Positions 39,501-52,314 of a DNA stretch of 64,000 nt are shown here, one piece after another. A program made the position numbers and the translations under genes. Positions within the stretch are counted from its first letter, which is position 1; each line of letters opens with the position of its first letter. Origin of the DNA: Auanema rhodensis (taxonomy: Eukaryota; Nematoda; Chromadorea; Rhabditida; Rhabditidae); the NCBI GenBank assembly GCA_964057225.1, contig OZ059896.1:19960501-20024500 (forward strand). Reading direction: 5' to 3'. The notes beneath the pieces were generated by a model, which worked only from the letters and a program-made list of their open reading frames with translations, was not told the origin of the DNA and did no database searches.

Positions 39501-40029
39501 TGATGCATTAGTGTATGTTGAGTTTCCATGTACACTCAACATTGCTTCCAAAAACATTTTGACAAAAATTTTTTCGAAAAATTTCAAAATAATTTAGCAA
39601 AAAGTAGATGTTTTTAGATTCCTTTATTCAAGGCAAAGACGATGGACAAAGTTATTCAACGAAAAAATTAATTCTTCAGGGTGAAAATCGAGGATATAAG
39701 TGTGAACTTATATCAGTTGATATCTCGGTGCATTTTTAAGCTAGCGCAAATCTGATAACACAGATCGACGCAGCTTAAAAATCCGCATCGAATGCACTAT
39801 ACTACATTGAGAAACGCTTAATACAAAAATTAGTTATGATCGTTTGAAAAATGATGCATTAGTGTATGTTGAGTTTCCATGTACACTCAACATTGCTTCC
39901 AAAAACATTTTGACAAAAATTTTTTCGAAAAATTTCAAAATAATTTAGTAAAAAGTAGATGTTTTTAGATTCCTTTATTCAAGGCAAAGACGATGGACAA
40001 TGTTATTCAACAAAAAAATTAATTCTTCA
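35116..40029. repeat. Nested 8-mer repeat, 2808-bp period
   Basis: Six monomers at 35116-37221 (M101-M106) recur at 37924-40029 (M109-M114). GCATTTGTAAG lies at 35524 and 38332, GACAAAG at 36837 and 39645, and GTAAAAAGTAG near 37141 and 39949, all 2808 bp apart. The two monomers in between (M107-M108) complete the 8-unit period. M112 differs from M104 in GACAGTGG against GACAGTGT. Confidence 0.85.
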
Positions 40030-43000
40030 GGGTGAAAATCGAGGATATAAGTGTGAACTTATATCAGTTGATATCTCGGTGCATTTTTAAGCTAGCGCAA
40101 ATCTGATAACACAGATCGACGCAGCTTAAAAATCCGCATTGAATACACTATACTACATTGAGAAACGCTTGATACAAAATTTAGTTATGATCGTTTGAAA
40201 AATGATGCATTAGTGTATGTTGAGTTTCCATGTACACTCAACATTGCTTCCAAAAACATTTTGACAAAAATTTTTTCGAAAAATTTCAAAATAATTTAGC
40301 AAAAAGTAGATGTTTTTAGATTCCATTTTTCAAGGCAAAGACGATGGACAATGTTATTCAACGGAAAAATTATTTCTTCAGGGTGAAAATCTAGGATATA
40401 AGTGTGAACTTATATCAGTTGATATCTCGGTGCATTTTTAAGCTAGCGCAAATCTGATAACACAGATCGACGCAGCTTAAAAATCCGCATCGAATGCACT
40501 ATACTACATTGAGAAACGCTTAATACAAAAATTAGTTATGATCGTTTGAAAAATGATGCATTAGTGTATGTTGAGTTTCCATGTACACTCAACATTGCTT
40601 CCAAAAACATTTTGACAAAAATTTTTTCGAAAAATTTCAAAATAATTTAGCAAAAAGTAGATGTTTTTAGATTCCATTTTTCAAGGCAAACACGATGGAC
40701 AATGTTATTCAACGGAAAAATTATTTCTTCAGGGTGAAAATCGAGGATATAAGTGTGAACTTATATCAGTTGATATCTCGGTGCATTTTTAAGCTAGCGC
40801 AAATCTGATAACACAGATCGACGCAGCTTAAAAATCCGCATCGAATGCACTATACTACATTGAGAAACGCTTAATACAAAAATTAGTTATGATCGTTTGA
40901 AAAATGATGCATTAGTGTATGTTGAGTTTCCATGTACACTCAACATTGCTTCCAAAAACATTTTGACAAAAATTTTTTCGAAAAATTTCAAAATAATTTA
41001 GCAAAAAGTAGATGTTTTTAGATTCCATTTTTCAAGGCAAAGACGATGGACAGTGGTATTCAACGAAAAAATTAATTCTTCAGGGTGAAAATCGAGGATA
41101 TAAGTGTGAACTTATATCAGTTGATATCTCGGTGCATTTTTAAGCTAGCGCAAATCTGATAACACAGATCGACGCAGCTTAAAAATCCGCATCGAATGCA
41201 CTATACTACATTGAGAAACGCTTGATACAAAAATTAGTTATGATCGTTTGAAAAATGATGCATTAGTGTATGTTGAGTTTCCATGTACACTCAACATTGC
41301 TTCCAAAAACATTTTGACAAAAATTTTTTCGAAAAATTTCAAAATAATTTAGCAAAAAGTAGATGTTTTTAGATTCCATTTTTCAAGGCAAAGACGATGG
41401 ACAGTGGTATTCAACGAAAAAATTAATTCTTCAGGGTGAAAATCGAGGATATAAGTGTGAACTTATATCAGTTGATATCTCGGTGCATTTTTAAGCTAGC
41501 GCAAATCTGATAACACAGATCGACGCAGCTTAAAAATCCGCATCGAATGCACTATACTACATTGAGAAACGCTTAATACAAAAATTAGTTATGATCGTTT
41601 GAAAAATGATGCATTAGTGTATGTTGAGTTTCCATGTACACTCAACATTGCTTCCAAAAACATTTTGACAAAAATTTTTTCGAAAAATTTCAAAATAATT
41701 TAGCAAAAAGTAGATGTTTTTAGATTCCTTTATTCAAGGCAAAGACGATGGACAATGTTATTCAACGAAAAAATTAATTCTTCAGGGTGAAAATCGAGGA
41801 TATAAGTGTGAACTTATATCAGTTGATATCTCGGTGCATTTTTAAGCTAGCGCAAATCTGATAACACAGATCGACGCAGCTTAAAAATCCGCATCGAATG
41901 CACTATACTACATTGAGAAACGCTTAATACAAAAATTAGTTATGATCGTTTGAAAAATGATGCATTAGTGTATGTTGAGTTTCCATGTACACTCAACATT
42001 GCTTCCAAAAACATTTTGACAAAAATTTTTTCGAAAAATTTCAAAATAATTTAGCAAAAAGTAGATGTTTTTAGATTCCTTTATTCAAGGCAAAGACGAT
42101 GGACAATGTTATTCAACAAAAAAATTAATTCTTCAGGGTGAAAATCGAGGATATAAGTGTGAACTTATATCAGTTGATATCTCGGTGCATTTTTAAGCTA
42201 GCGCAAATCTGATAACACAGATCGACGCAGCTTAAAAATCCGCATCGAATGCACTATACTACATTGAGAAACGCTTGATACAAAAATTAGTTAAGATCGT
42301 TTGAAAAATGATGCATTAGTGTATGTTGAGTTTCCATGTACACTCAACATTGCTTCCAAAAACATTTTGACAAAAATTTTTTCGAAAAATTTCAAAATAA
42401 TTTAGCAAAAAGTAGATGTTTTTAGATTCCTTTATTCAAGGCAAAGACGATGGACAATGTTATTCAACGAAAAAATTAATTCTTCAGGGTGAAAATCGAG
42501 GATATAAGTGTGAACTTATATCAGTTGATATCTCGGTGCATTTTTAAGCTAGCGCAAATCTGATAACACAGATCGACGCAGCTTAAAAATCCGCATCGAA
42601 TGCACTATACTACATTGAGAAACGCTTGATACAAAAATTAGTTAAGATCGTTTGAAAAATGATGCATTAGTGTATGTTGAGTTTCCATGTACACTCAACA
42701 TTGCTTCCAAAAACATTTTGACAAAAATTTTTTCGAAAAATTTCAAAATAATTTAGCAAAAAGTAGATGTTTTTAGATTCCATTTTTCAAGGCAAACACG
42801 ATGGACAATGTTATTCAACGGAAAAATTATTTCTTCAGGGTGAAAATCGAGGATATAAGTGTGAACTTATATCAGTTGATATCTCGGTGCATTTTTAAGC
42901 TAGCGCAAATCTGATAACACAGATCGACGCAGCTTAAAAATCCGCATCGAATGCACTATACTACATTGAGAAACGCTTAATACAAAAATTAGTTATGATC

Positions 43001-44943
43001 GTTTGAAAAATGATGCATTAGTGTATGTTGAGTTTCCATGTACACTCAACATTGCTTCCAAAAACATTTTGACAAAAATTTTTTCGAAAAATTTCAAAAT
43101 AATTTAGCAAAAAGTAGATGTTTTTAGATTCCATTTTTCAAGGCAAAGACGATGGACAATGTTATTCAACGGAAAAATTATTTCTTCAGGGTGAAAATCG
43201 AGGATATAAGTGTGAACTTATATCAGTTGATATCTCGGTGCATTTGTAAGCTAGCGCAAATCTGATAACACAGATCGAAGCAGCTTAAAAATCCGCATCG
43301 AATGCACTATACTACATTGAGAAACGCTTCATACAAAAATTAGTTATGATCGTTTGAAAAATGATGCATTAGTGTATGTTGAGTTTCCATGTACACTCAA
43401 CATTGCTTCCAAAAACATTTTGACAAAAATTTTTTCGAAAAATTTCGAAATAATTTAGCAAAAAGTAGATGTTTTTAAATTCCTTTATTCAAGGCAAAGA
43501 CGATGGACAATGTTATTCAACGGAAAAATTATTTCTTCAGGGTGAAAATCGAGGATATAAGTGTGAACTTATATCAGTTGATATCTCGGTGCATTTTTAA
43601 GCTAGCGCAAATCTGATAACACAGATCGACGCAGCTTAAAAATCCGCATCGAATGCACTATACTACATTGAGAAACGCTTAATACAAAAATTAGTTATGA
43701 TCGTTTGAAAAATGATGCATTAGTGTATGTTGAGTTTCCATGTACACTCAACATTGCTTCCAAAAACATTTTGACAAAAATTTTTTCGAAAAATTTCAAA
43801 ATAATTTAGCAAAAAGTAGATGTTTTTAGATTCCATTTTTCAAGGCAAAGACGATGGACAATGTTATTCAACGGAAAAATTATTTCTTCAGGGTGAAAAT
43901 CGAGGATATAAGTGTGAACTTATATCAGTTGATATCTCGGTGCATTTGTAAGCTAGCGCAAATCTGATAACACAGATCGAAGCAGCTTAAAAATCCGCAT
44001 CGAATGCACTATACTACATTGAGAAACGCTTCATACAAAAATTAGTTATGATCGTTTGAAAAATGATGCATTAGTGTATGTTGAGTTTCCATGTACACTC
44101 AACATTGCTTCCAAAAACATTTTGACAAAAATTTTTTCGAAAAATTTCGAAATAATTTAGCAAAAAGTAGATGTTTTTAAATTCCTTTATTCAAGGCAAA
44201 GACGATGGACAATGTTATTCAACGAAAAAATTAATTCTTCAGGGTGAAAATCGAGGATATAAGTGTGAACTTATATCAGTTGATATCTCGGTGCATTTTT
44301 AAGCTAGCGCAAATCTGATAACACAGATCGACGCAGCTTAAAAATCCGCATCGAATGCACTATACTACATTGAAAAACGCTTAATACAAAAATTAGTTAT
44401 GATCGTTTGAAAAATGATGCATTAGTGTATGTTGAGTTTCCATGTACACTCAACATTGCTTCCAAAAACATTTTGACAAAAATTTTTTCGAAAAATTTCG
44501 AAATAATTTAGCAAAAAGTAGATGTTTTTAAATTCCTTTATTCAAAGCAAAGACGATGGACAATGTTATTCAACGAAAAAATTAATTCTTCAGGGTGAAA
44601 ATCGAGGATATAAGTGTGAACTTATATCAGTTGATATCTCGGTGCATTTTTAAGCTAGCGCAAATCTGATAACACAGATCGACGCAGCTTAAAAATCCGC
44701 ATTGAATGCACTATACTACATTGAGAAACGCTTAATACAAAAATTAGTTATGATCGTTTGAAAAATGATGCATTAGTGTATGTTGAGTTTCCATGTACAC
44801 TCAACATTGCTTCCAAAAACATTTTGACAAAAATTTTTTCGAAAAATTTCAAAATAATTTAGCAAAAAGTAGATGTTTTTAGATTCCATTTTTCAAGGCA
44901 AAGACGATGGACAGTGTTATTCAACGAAAAAATTAATTCTTCA
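39328..44943. repeat. Large HOR copy 2 segment (M113-M128, 16 monomers)
   Basis: It repeats 30553-36519 monomer for monomer apart from one missing TTAAGATCG unit and one altered monomer (M121). Copy-specific single changes include AAATCTAGG near 40391 and TTCAAAGCAAAG near 44545. The few differences over 5.6 kb point to a recent segmental duplication within the array. Confidence 0.85.
42136..42486. repeat. Hybrid monomer M121 (TTAAGATCG left, CCTTTATTC right)
   Basis: Its counterpart in copy 1 (33361-33711) has CTTAAT, TTATGATCG and a CAACAAAAAAATT tail. M121 instead has CTTGAT and TTAAGATCG like its right neighbour M122, keeps CCTTTATTC, and ends CGAAAAAATT. The unit count is unchanged, so this looks like a conversion patch from the adjacent monomer rather than an insertion. 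Confidence 0.7.
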
Positions 44944-46347
44944 GGGTGAAAATCGAGGATATAAGTGTGAACTTATATCAGTTGATATCTCGGTGCATTT
45001 GTAAGCTAGCGCAAATCTGATAACACAGATCGAAGCAGCTTAAAAATCCGCATCGAATGCACTATACTACATTGAGAAACGCTTCATACAAAAATTAGTT
45101 ATGATCGTTTGAAAAATGATGCATTAGTGTATGTTGAGTTTCCATGTACACTCAACATTGCTTCCAAAAACATTTTGACAAAAATTTTTTCGAAAAATTT
45201 CGAAATAATTTAGCAAAAAGTAGATGTTTTTAAATTCCTTTATTCAAGGCAAAGACGATGGACAATGTTATTCAACGAAAAAATTAATTCTTCAGGGTGA
45301 AAATCGAGGATATAAGTGTGAACTTATATCAGTTGATATCTCGGTGCATTTTTAAGCTAGCGCAAATCTGATAACACAGATCGACGCAGCTTAAAAATCC
45401 GCATCGAATGCACTATACTACATTGAAAAACGCTTAATACAAAAATTAGTTATGATCGTTTGAAAAATGATGCATTAGTGTATGTTGAGTTTCCATGTAC
45501 ACTCAACATTGCTTCCAAAAACATTTTGACAAAAATTTTTTCGAAAAATTTCGAAATAATTTAGCAAAAAGTAGATGTTTTTAAATTCCTTTATTCAAGG
45601 CAAAGACGATGGACAATGTTATTCAACGAAAAAATTAATTCTTCAGGGTGAAAATCGAGGATATAAGTGTGAACTTATATCAGTTGATATCTCGGTGCAT
45701 TTTTAAGCTAGCGCAAATCTGATAACACAGATCGACGCAGCTTAAAAATCCGCATTGAATGCACTATACTACATTGAGAAACGCTTAATACAAAAATTAG
45801 TTATGATCGTTTGAAAAATGATGCATTAGTGTATGTTGAGTTTCCATGTACACTCAACATTGCTTCCAAAAACATTTTGACAAAAATTTTTTCGAAAAAT
45901 TTCAAAATAATTTAGCAAAAAGTAGATGTTTTTAGATTCCTTTATTCAAGGCAAAGACGATGGACAATGTTATTCAACAAAAAAATTAATTCTTCAGGGT
46001 GAAAATCGAGGATATAAGTGTGAACTTATATCAGTTGATATCTCGGTGCATTTTTAAGCTAGCGCAAATCTGATAACACAGATCGACGCAGCTTAAAAAT
46101 CCGCATCGAATGCACTATACTACATTGAGAAACGCTTAATACAAAAATTAGTTATGATCGTTTGAAAAATGATGCATTAGTGTATGTTGAGTTTCCATGT
46201 ACACTCAACATTGCTTCCAAAAACATTTTGACAAAAATTTTTTCGAAAAATTTCAAAATAATTTAGCAAAAAGTAGATGTTTTTAGATTCCATTTTTCAA
46301 GGCAAAGACGATGGACAGTGTTATTCAACGAAAAAATTAATTCTTCA

Positions 46348-49300
46348 GGGTGAAAATCGAGGATATAAGTGTGAACTTATATCAGTTGATATCTCGGTGC
46401 ATTTGTAAGCTAGCGCAAATCTGATAACACAGATCGAAGCAGCTTAAAAATCCGCATCGAATGCACTATACTACATTGAGAAACGCTTAATACAAAAATT
46501 AGTTATGATCGTTTGAAAAATGATGCATTAGTGTATGTTGAGTTTCCATGTACACTCAACATTGCTTCCAAAAACATTTTGACAAAAATTTTTTCGAAAA
46601 ATTTCGAAATAATTTAGCAAAAAGTAGATGTTTTTAAATTCCTTTATTCAAGGCAAAGACGATGGACAATGTTATTCAACGAAAAAATTAATTCTTCAGG
46701 GTGAAAATCGAGGATATAAGTGTGAACTTATATCAGTTGATATCTCGGTGCATTTTTAAGCTAGCGCAAATCTGATAACACAGATCGACGCAGCTTAAAA
46801 ATCCGCATCGAATGCACTATACTACATTGAGAAACGCTTAATACAAAAATTAGTTATGATCGTTTGAAAAATGATGCATTAGTGTATGTTGAGTTTCCAT
46901 GTACACTCAACATTGCTTCCAAAAACATTTTGACAAAAATTTTTTCGAAAAATTTCAAAATAATTTAGCAAAAAGTAGATGTTTTTAGATTCCATTTTTC
47001 AAGGCAAAGACGATGGACAGTGTTATTCAACGAAAAAATTAATTCTTCAGGGTGAAAATCGAGGATATAAGTGTGAACTTATATCAGTTGATATCTCGGT
47101 GCATTTGTAAGCTAGCGCAAATCTGATAACACAGATCGAAGCAGCTTAAAAATCCGCATCGAATGCACTATACTACATTGAGAAACGCTTAATACAAAAA
47201 TTAGTTATGATCGTTTGAAAAATGATGCATTAGTGTATGTTGAGTTTCCATGTACACTCAACATTGCTTCCAAAAACATTTTGACAAAAATTTTTTCGAA
47301 AAATTTCGAAATAATTTAGCAAAAAGTAGATGTTTTTAAATTCCTTCATTCAAGGCAAAGACGATGGACAATGTTATTCAACGAAAAAATTAATTCTTCA
47401 GGGTGAAAATCGAGGATATAAGTGTGAACTTATATCAGTTGATATCTCGGTGCATTTTTAAGCTAGCGCAAATCTGATAACACAGATCGACGCAGCTTAA
47501 AAATCCGCATCGAATGCACTATACTACATTGAAAAACGCTTAATACAAAAATTAGTTATGATCGTTTGAAAAATGATGCATTAGTGTATGTTGAGTTTCC
47601 ATGAACACTCAACATTGCTTCCAAAAACATTTTGACAAAAATTTTTTCGAAAAATTTCAAAATAATTTAGCAAAAAGTAGATGTTTTTAGATTCCATTTT
47701 TCAAGGCAAAGACGATGGACAATGTTATTCAACGAAAAAATTAATTCTTCAGGGTGAAAATCGAGGATATAAGTGTGAACTTATATCAGTTGATATCTCG
47801 GTGCATTTTTAAGCTAGCGCAAATCTGATAACACAGATCGACGCAGCTTAAAAATCCGCATTGAATGCACTATACTACATTGAGAAACGCTTAATACAAA
47901 AATTAGTTATGATCGTTTGAAAAATGATGCATTAGTGTATGTTGAGTTTCCATGTACACTCAACATTGCTTCCAAAAACATTTTGACAAAAATTTTTTCG
48001 AAAAATTTCAAAATAATTTAGCAAAAAGTAGATGTTTTTAGATTCCTTTATTCAAGGCAAAGACGATGGACAATGTTATTCAACGAAAAAATTAATTCTT
48101 TAGGGTGAAAATCGAGGATATAAGTGTGAACTTATATCAGTTGATATCTTGGTGCATTTTTAAGCTAGCGCAAATCTGACAACACAGATCGACGCAGCTT
48201 AAAAATCCGCATCGAATGCACTATACTACATTGAAAAACGCTTAATACAAAAATTAGTTATGATCGTTTGAAAAATGATGCATTAGTGTATGTTGAGTTT
48301 CCATGTACACTCAACATTGCTTCCAAAAACATTTTGACAAAAATTTTTTCGAAAAATTTCAAAATAATTTAGCAAAAAGTAGATGTTTTTAGATTCCATT
48401 TTTCAAGGCAAAGACGATGGACAGTGTTATTCAACGAAAAAATTAATTCTTCAGGGTGAAAATCGAGGATATAAGTGTGAACTTATATCAGTTGATATCT
48501 CGGTGCATTTGTAAGCTAGCGCAAATCTGATAACACAGATCGAAGCAGCTTAAAAATCCGCATCGAATGCACTATACTACATTGAGAAACGCTTAATACA
48601 AAAATTAGTTATGATCGTTTGAAAAATGATGCATTAGTGTATGTTGAGTTTCCATGTACACTCAACATTGCTTCCAAAAACATTTTGACAAAAATTTTTT
48701 CGAAAAATTTCGAAATAATTTAGCAAAAAGTAGATGTTTTTAAATTCCTTTATTCAAGGCAAAGACGATGGACAATGTTATTCAACGAAAAAATTAATTC
48801 TTCAGGGTGAAAATCGAGGATATAAGTGTGAACTTATATCAGTTGATATCTCGGTGCATTTTTAAGCTAGCGCAAATCTGATAACACAGATCGACGCAGC
48901 TTAAAAATCCGCATCGAATGCACTATACTACATTGAGAAACGCTTAATACAAAAATTAGTTATGATCGTTTGAAAAATGATGCATTAGTGTATGTTGAGT
49001 TTCCATGTACACTCAACATTGCTTCCAAAAACATTTTGACAAAAATTTTTTCGAAAAATTTCAAAATAATTTAGCAAAAAGTAGATGTTTTTAGATTCCA
49101 TTTTTCAAGGCAAAGACGATGGACAGTGTTATTCAACGAAAAAATTAATTCTTCAGGGTGAAAATCGAGGATATAAGTGTGAACTTATATCAGTTGATAT
49201 CTCGGTGCATTTGTAAGCTAGCGCAAATCTGATAACACAGATCGAAGCAGCTTAAAAATCCGCATCGAATGCACTATACTACATTGAGAAACGCTTAATA

Positions 49301-50559
49301 CAAAAATTAGTTATGATCGTTTGAAAAATGATGCATTAGTGTATGTTGAGTTTCCATGTACACTCAACATTGCTTCCAAAAACATTTTGACAAAAATTTT
49401 TTCGAAAAATTTCGAAATAATTTAGCAAAAAGTAGATGTTTTTAAATTCCTTTATTCAAGGCAAAGACGATGGACAATGTTATTCAACGAAAAAATTAAT
49501 TCTTCAGGGTGAAAATCGAGGATATAAGTGTGAACTTATATCAGTTGATATCTCGGTGCATTTTTAAGCTAGCGCAAATCTGATAACACAGATCGACGCA
49601 GCTTAAAAATCCGCATCGAATGCACTATACTACATTGAAAAACGCTTAATACAAAAATTAGTTATGATCGTTTGAAAAATGATGCATTAGTGTATGTTGA
49701 GTTTCCATGTACACTCAACATTGCTTCCAAAAACATTTTGACAAAAATTTTTTCGAAAAATTTCAAAATAATTTAGCAAAAAGTAGATGTTTTTAGATTC
49801 CATTTTTCAAGGCAAAGACGATGGACAATGTTATTTTACGAAAAAATTAATTCTTCAGGGTGAAAATCGAGGATATAAGTGTGAACTTATATCAGTTGAT
49901 ATCTCGGTGCATTTTTAAGCTAGCGCAAATCTGATAACACAGATCGACGCAGCTTAAAAATCCGCATTGAATGCACTATACTACATTGAGAAACGCTTAA
50001 TACAAAAATTAGTTATGATCGTTTGAAAAATGATGCATTAGTGTATGTTGAGTTTCCATGTACACTCAACATTGCTTCCAAAAACATTTTGACAAAAATT
50101 TTTTCGAAAAATTTCAAAATAATTTAGCAAAAAGTAGATGTTTTTAGATTCCTTTATTCAAGGCAAAGACGATGGACAATGTTATTCAACGAAAAAATTA
50201 ATTCTTTAGGGTGAAAATCGAGGATATAAGTGTGAACTTATATCAGTTGATATCTTGGTGCATTTTTAAGCTAGCGCAAATCTGACAACACAGATCGACG
50301 CAGCTTAAAAATCCGCATCGAATGCACTATACTACATTGAAAAACGCTTAATACAAAAATTAGTTATGATCGTTTGAAAAATGATGCATTAGTGTATGTT
50401 GAGTTTCCATGTACACTCAACATTGCTTCCAAAAACATTTTGACAAAAATTTTTTCGAAAAATTTCAAAATAATTTAGCAAAAAGTAGATGTTTTTAGAT
50501 TCCATTTTTCAAGGCAAAGACGATGGACAGTGTTATTCAACGAAAAAATTAATTCTTCA
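46348..50559. repeat. Duplicated 6-mer, 2 x 2106 bp (M133-M138, M139-M144)
   Basis: Units 46348-48453 and 48454-50559 share all six monomers in order: TGTAAG/GAAGC; plain GACAGTG; TGTAAG/GAAGC; TTGAAAAACG; GCATTGAATG with CCTTTATTC and CTTTAGGG; then TCTTGG with CTGACAAC. Copy-specific changes are ATGAACACT (47604) and CCTTCATTC (47343) in the first copy, and TTATTTTACG (near 49836) in the second. Confidence 0.85.
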
Positions 50560-52314
50560 GGGTGAAAATCGAGGATATAAGTGTGAACTTATATCAGTTG
50601 ATATCTTGGTGCATTTTTAAGCTAGCGCAAATCTGATAACACAGATCGACGCAGCTTAAAAATCCGCATTGAATGCACTATACTACATTGAGAAACGCTT
50701 AATACAAAAATTAGTTATGATCGTTTGAAAAATGATGCATTAGTGTATGTTGAGTTTCCATGTACACTCAACATTGCTTCCAAAAACATTTTGACAAAAA
50801 TTTTTTCGAAAAATTTCAAAATAATTTAGCAAAAAGTAGATGTTTTTAGATTCCTTTATTCAAGGCAAAGACGATGGACAATGTTATTCAACGAAAAAAT
50901 TAATTCTTTAGGGTGAAAATCGAGGATATAAGTGTGAACTTATATCAGTTGATATCTTGGTGCATTTTTAAGCTAGCGCAAATCTGACAACACAGATCGA
51001 CGCAGCTTAAAAATCCGCATCGAATGCACTATACTACATTGAAAAACGCTTAATACAAAAATTAGTTATGATCGTTTGAAAAATGATGCATTAGTGTATG
51101 TTGAGTTTCCATGTACACTCAACATTGCTTCCAAAAACATTTTGACAAAAATTTTTTCGAAAAATTTCAAAATAATTTAGCAAAAAGTAGATGTTTTTAG
51201 ATTCCTTTATTCAAGGCAAAGACGATGGACAATGTTATTCAACGAAAAAATTAATTCTTTAGGGTGAAAATCGAGGATATAAGTGTGAACTTATATCAGT
51301 TGATATCTTGGTGCATTTTTAAGCTAGCGCAAATCTGACAACACAGATCGACGCAGCTTAAAAATCCGCATCGAATGCACTATACTACATTGAAAAACGC
51401 TTAATACAAAAATTAGTTATGATCGTTTGAAAAATGATGCATTAGTGTATGTTGAGTTTCCATGTACACTCAACATTGCTTCCAAAAACATTTTGACAAA
51501 AATTTTTTCGAAAAATTTCAAAATAATTTAGCAAAAAGTAGATGTTTTTAGATTCCTTTATTCAAGGCAAAGACGATGGACAATGTTATTCAACGAAAAA
51601 ATTAATTCTTTAGGGTGAAAATCGAGGATATAAGTGTGAACTTATATCAGTTGATATCTTGGTGCATTTTTAAGCTAGCGCAAATCTGACAACACAGATC
51701 GACGCAGCTTAAAAATCCGCATTGAATGCACTATACTACATTGAAAAACGCTTAATACAAAAATTAGTTATGATCGTTTGAAAAATGATGCATTAGTGTA
51801 TGTTGAGTTTCCATGTACACTCAACATTGCTTCCAAAAACATTTTGACAAAAATTTTTTCGAAAAATTTCAAAATAATTTAGCAAAAAGTAGATGTTTTT
51901 AGATTCCATTTTTCAAGGCAAAGACGATGGACAGTGTTATTCAACGAAAAAATTAATTCTTCAGGGTGAAAATCGAGGATATAAGTGTGAACTTATATCA
52001 GTTGATATCTTGGTGCATTTTTAAGCTAGCGCAAATCTGATAACACAGATCGACGCAGCTTAAAAATCCGCATTGAATGCACTATACTACATTGAGAAAC
52101 GCTTAATACAAAAATTAGTTATGATCGTTTGAAAAATGATGCATTAGTGTATGTTGAGTTTCCATGTACACTCAACATTGCTTCCAAAAACATTTTGACA
52201 AAAATTTTTTCGAAAAATTTCAAAATAATTTAGCAAAAAGTAGATGTTTTTAGATTCCTTTATTCAAGGCAAAGACGATGGACAATGTTATTCAACGAAA
52301 AAATTAATTCTTTA

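Larger units (their letters stand above)
30553..46347. repeat. Block E: 25-monomer (8775-bp) higher-order repeat region (M88-M132)
   Basis: Rare markers recur at exactly 8775 bp (25 units): GACAAAGTTATT at 30870 and 39645; GTAAAAAGTAG near 31174 and 39949; GCATTGAATACAC with AAAATTTAGTT near 31366 and 40141; GCAAACACG near 31916 and 40691 and again 34022 and 42797. Beyond about 34.4 kb the offset becomes 24 units (8424 bp), as with GCATTTGTAAG at 34822 and 43246. An 8-mer repeat is nested inside. Confidence 0.9.
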
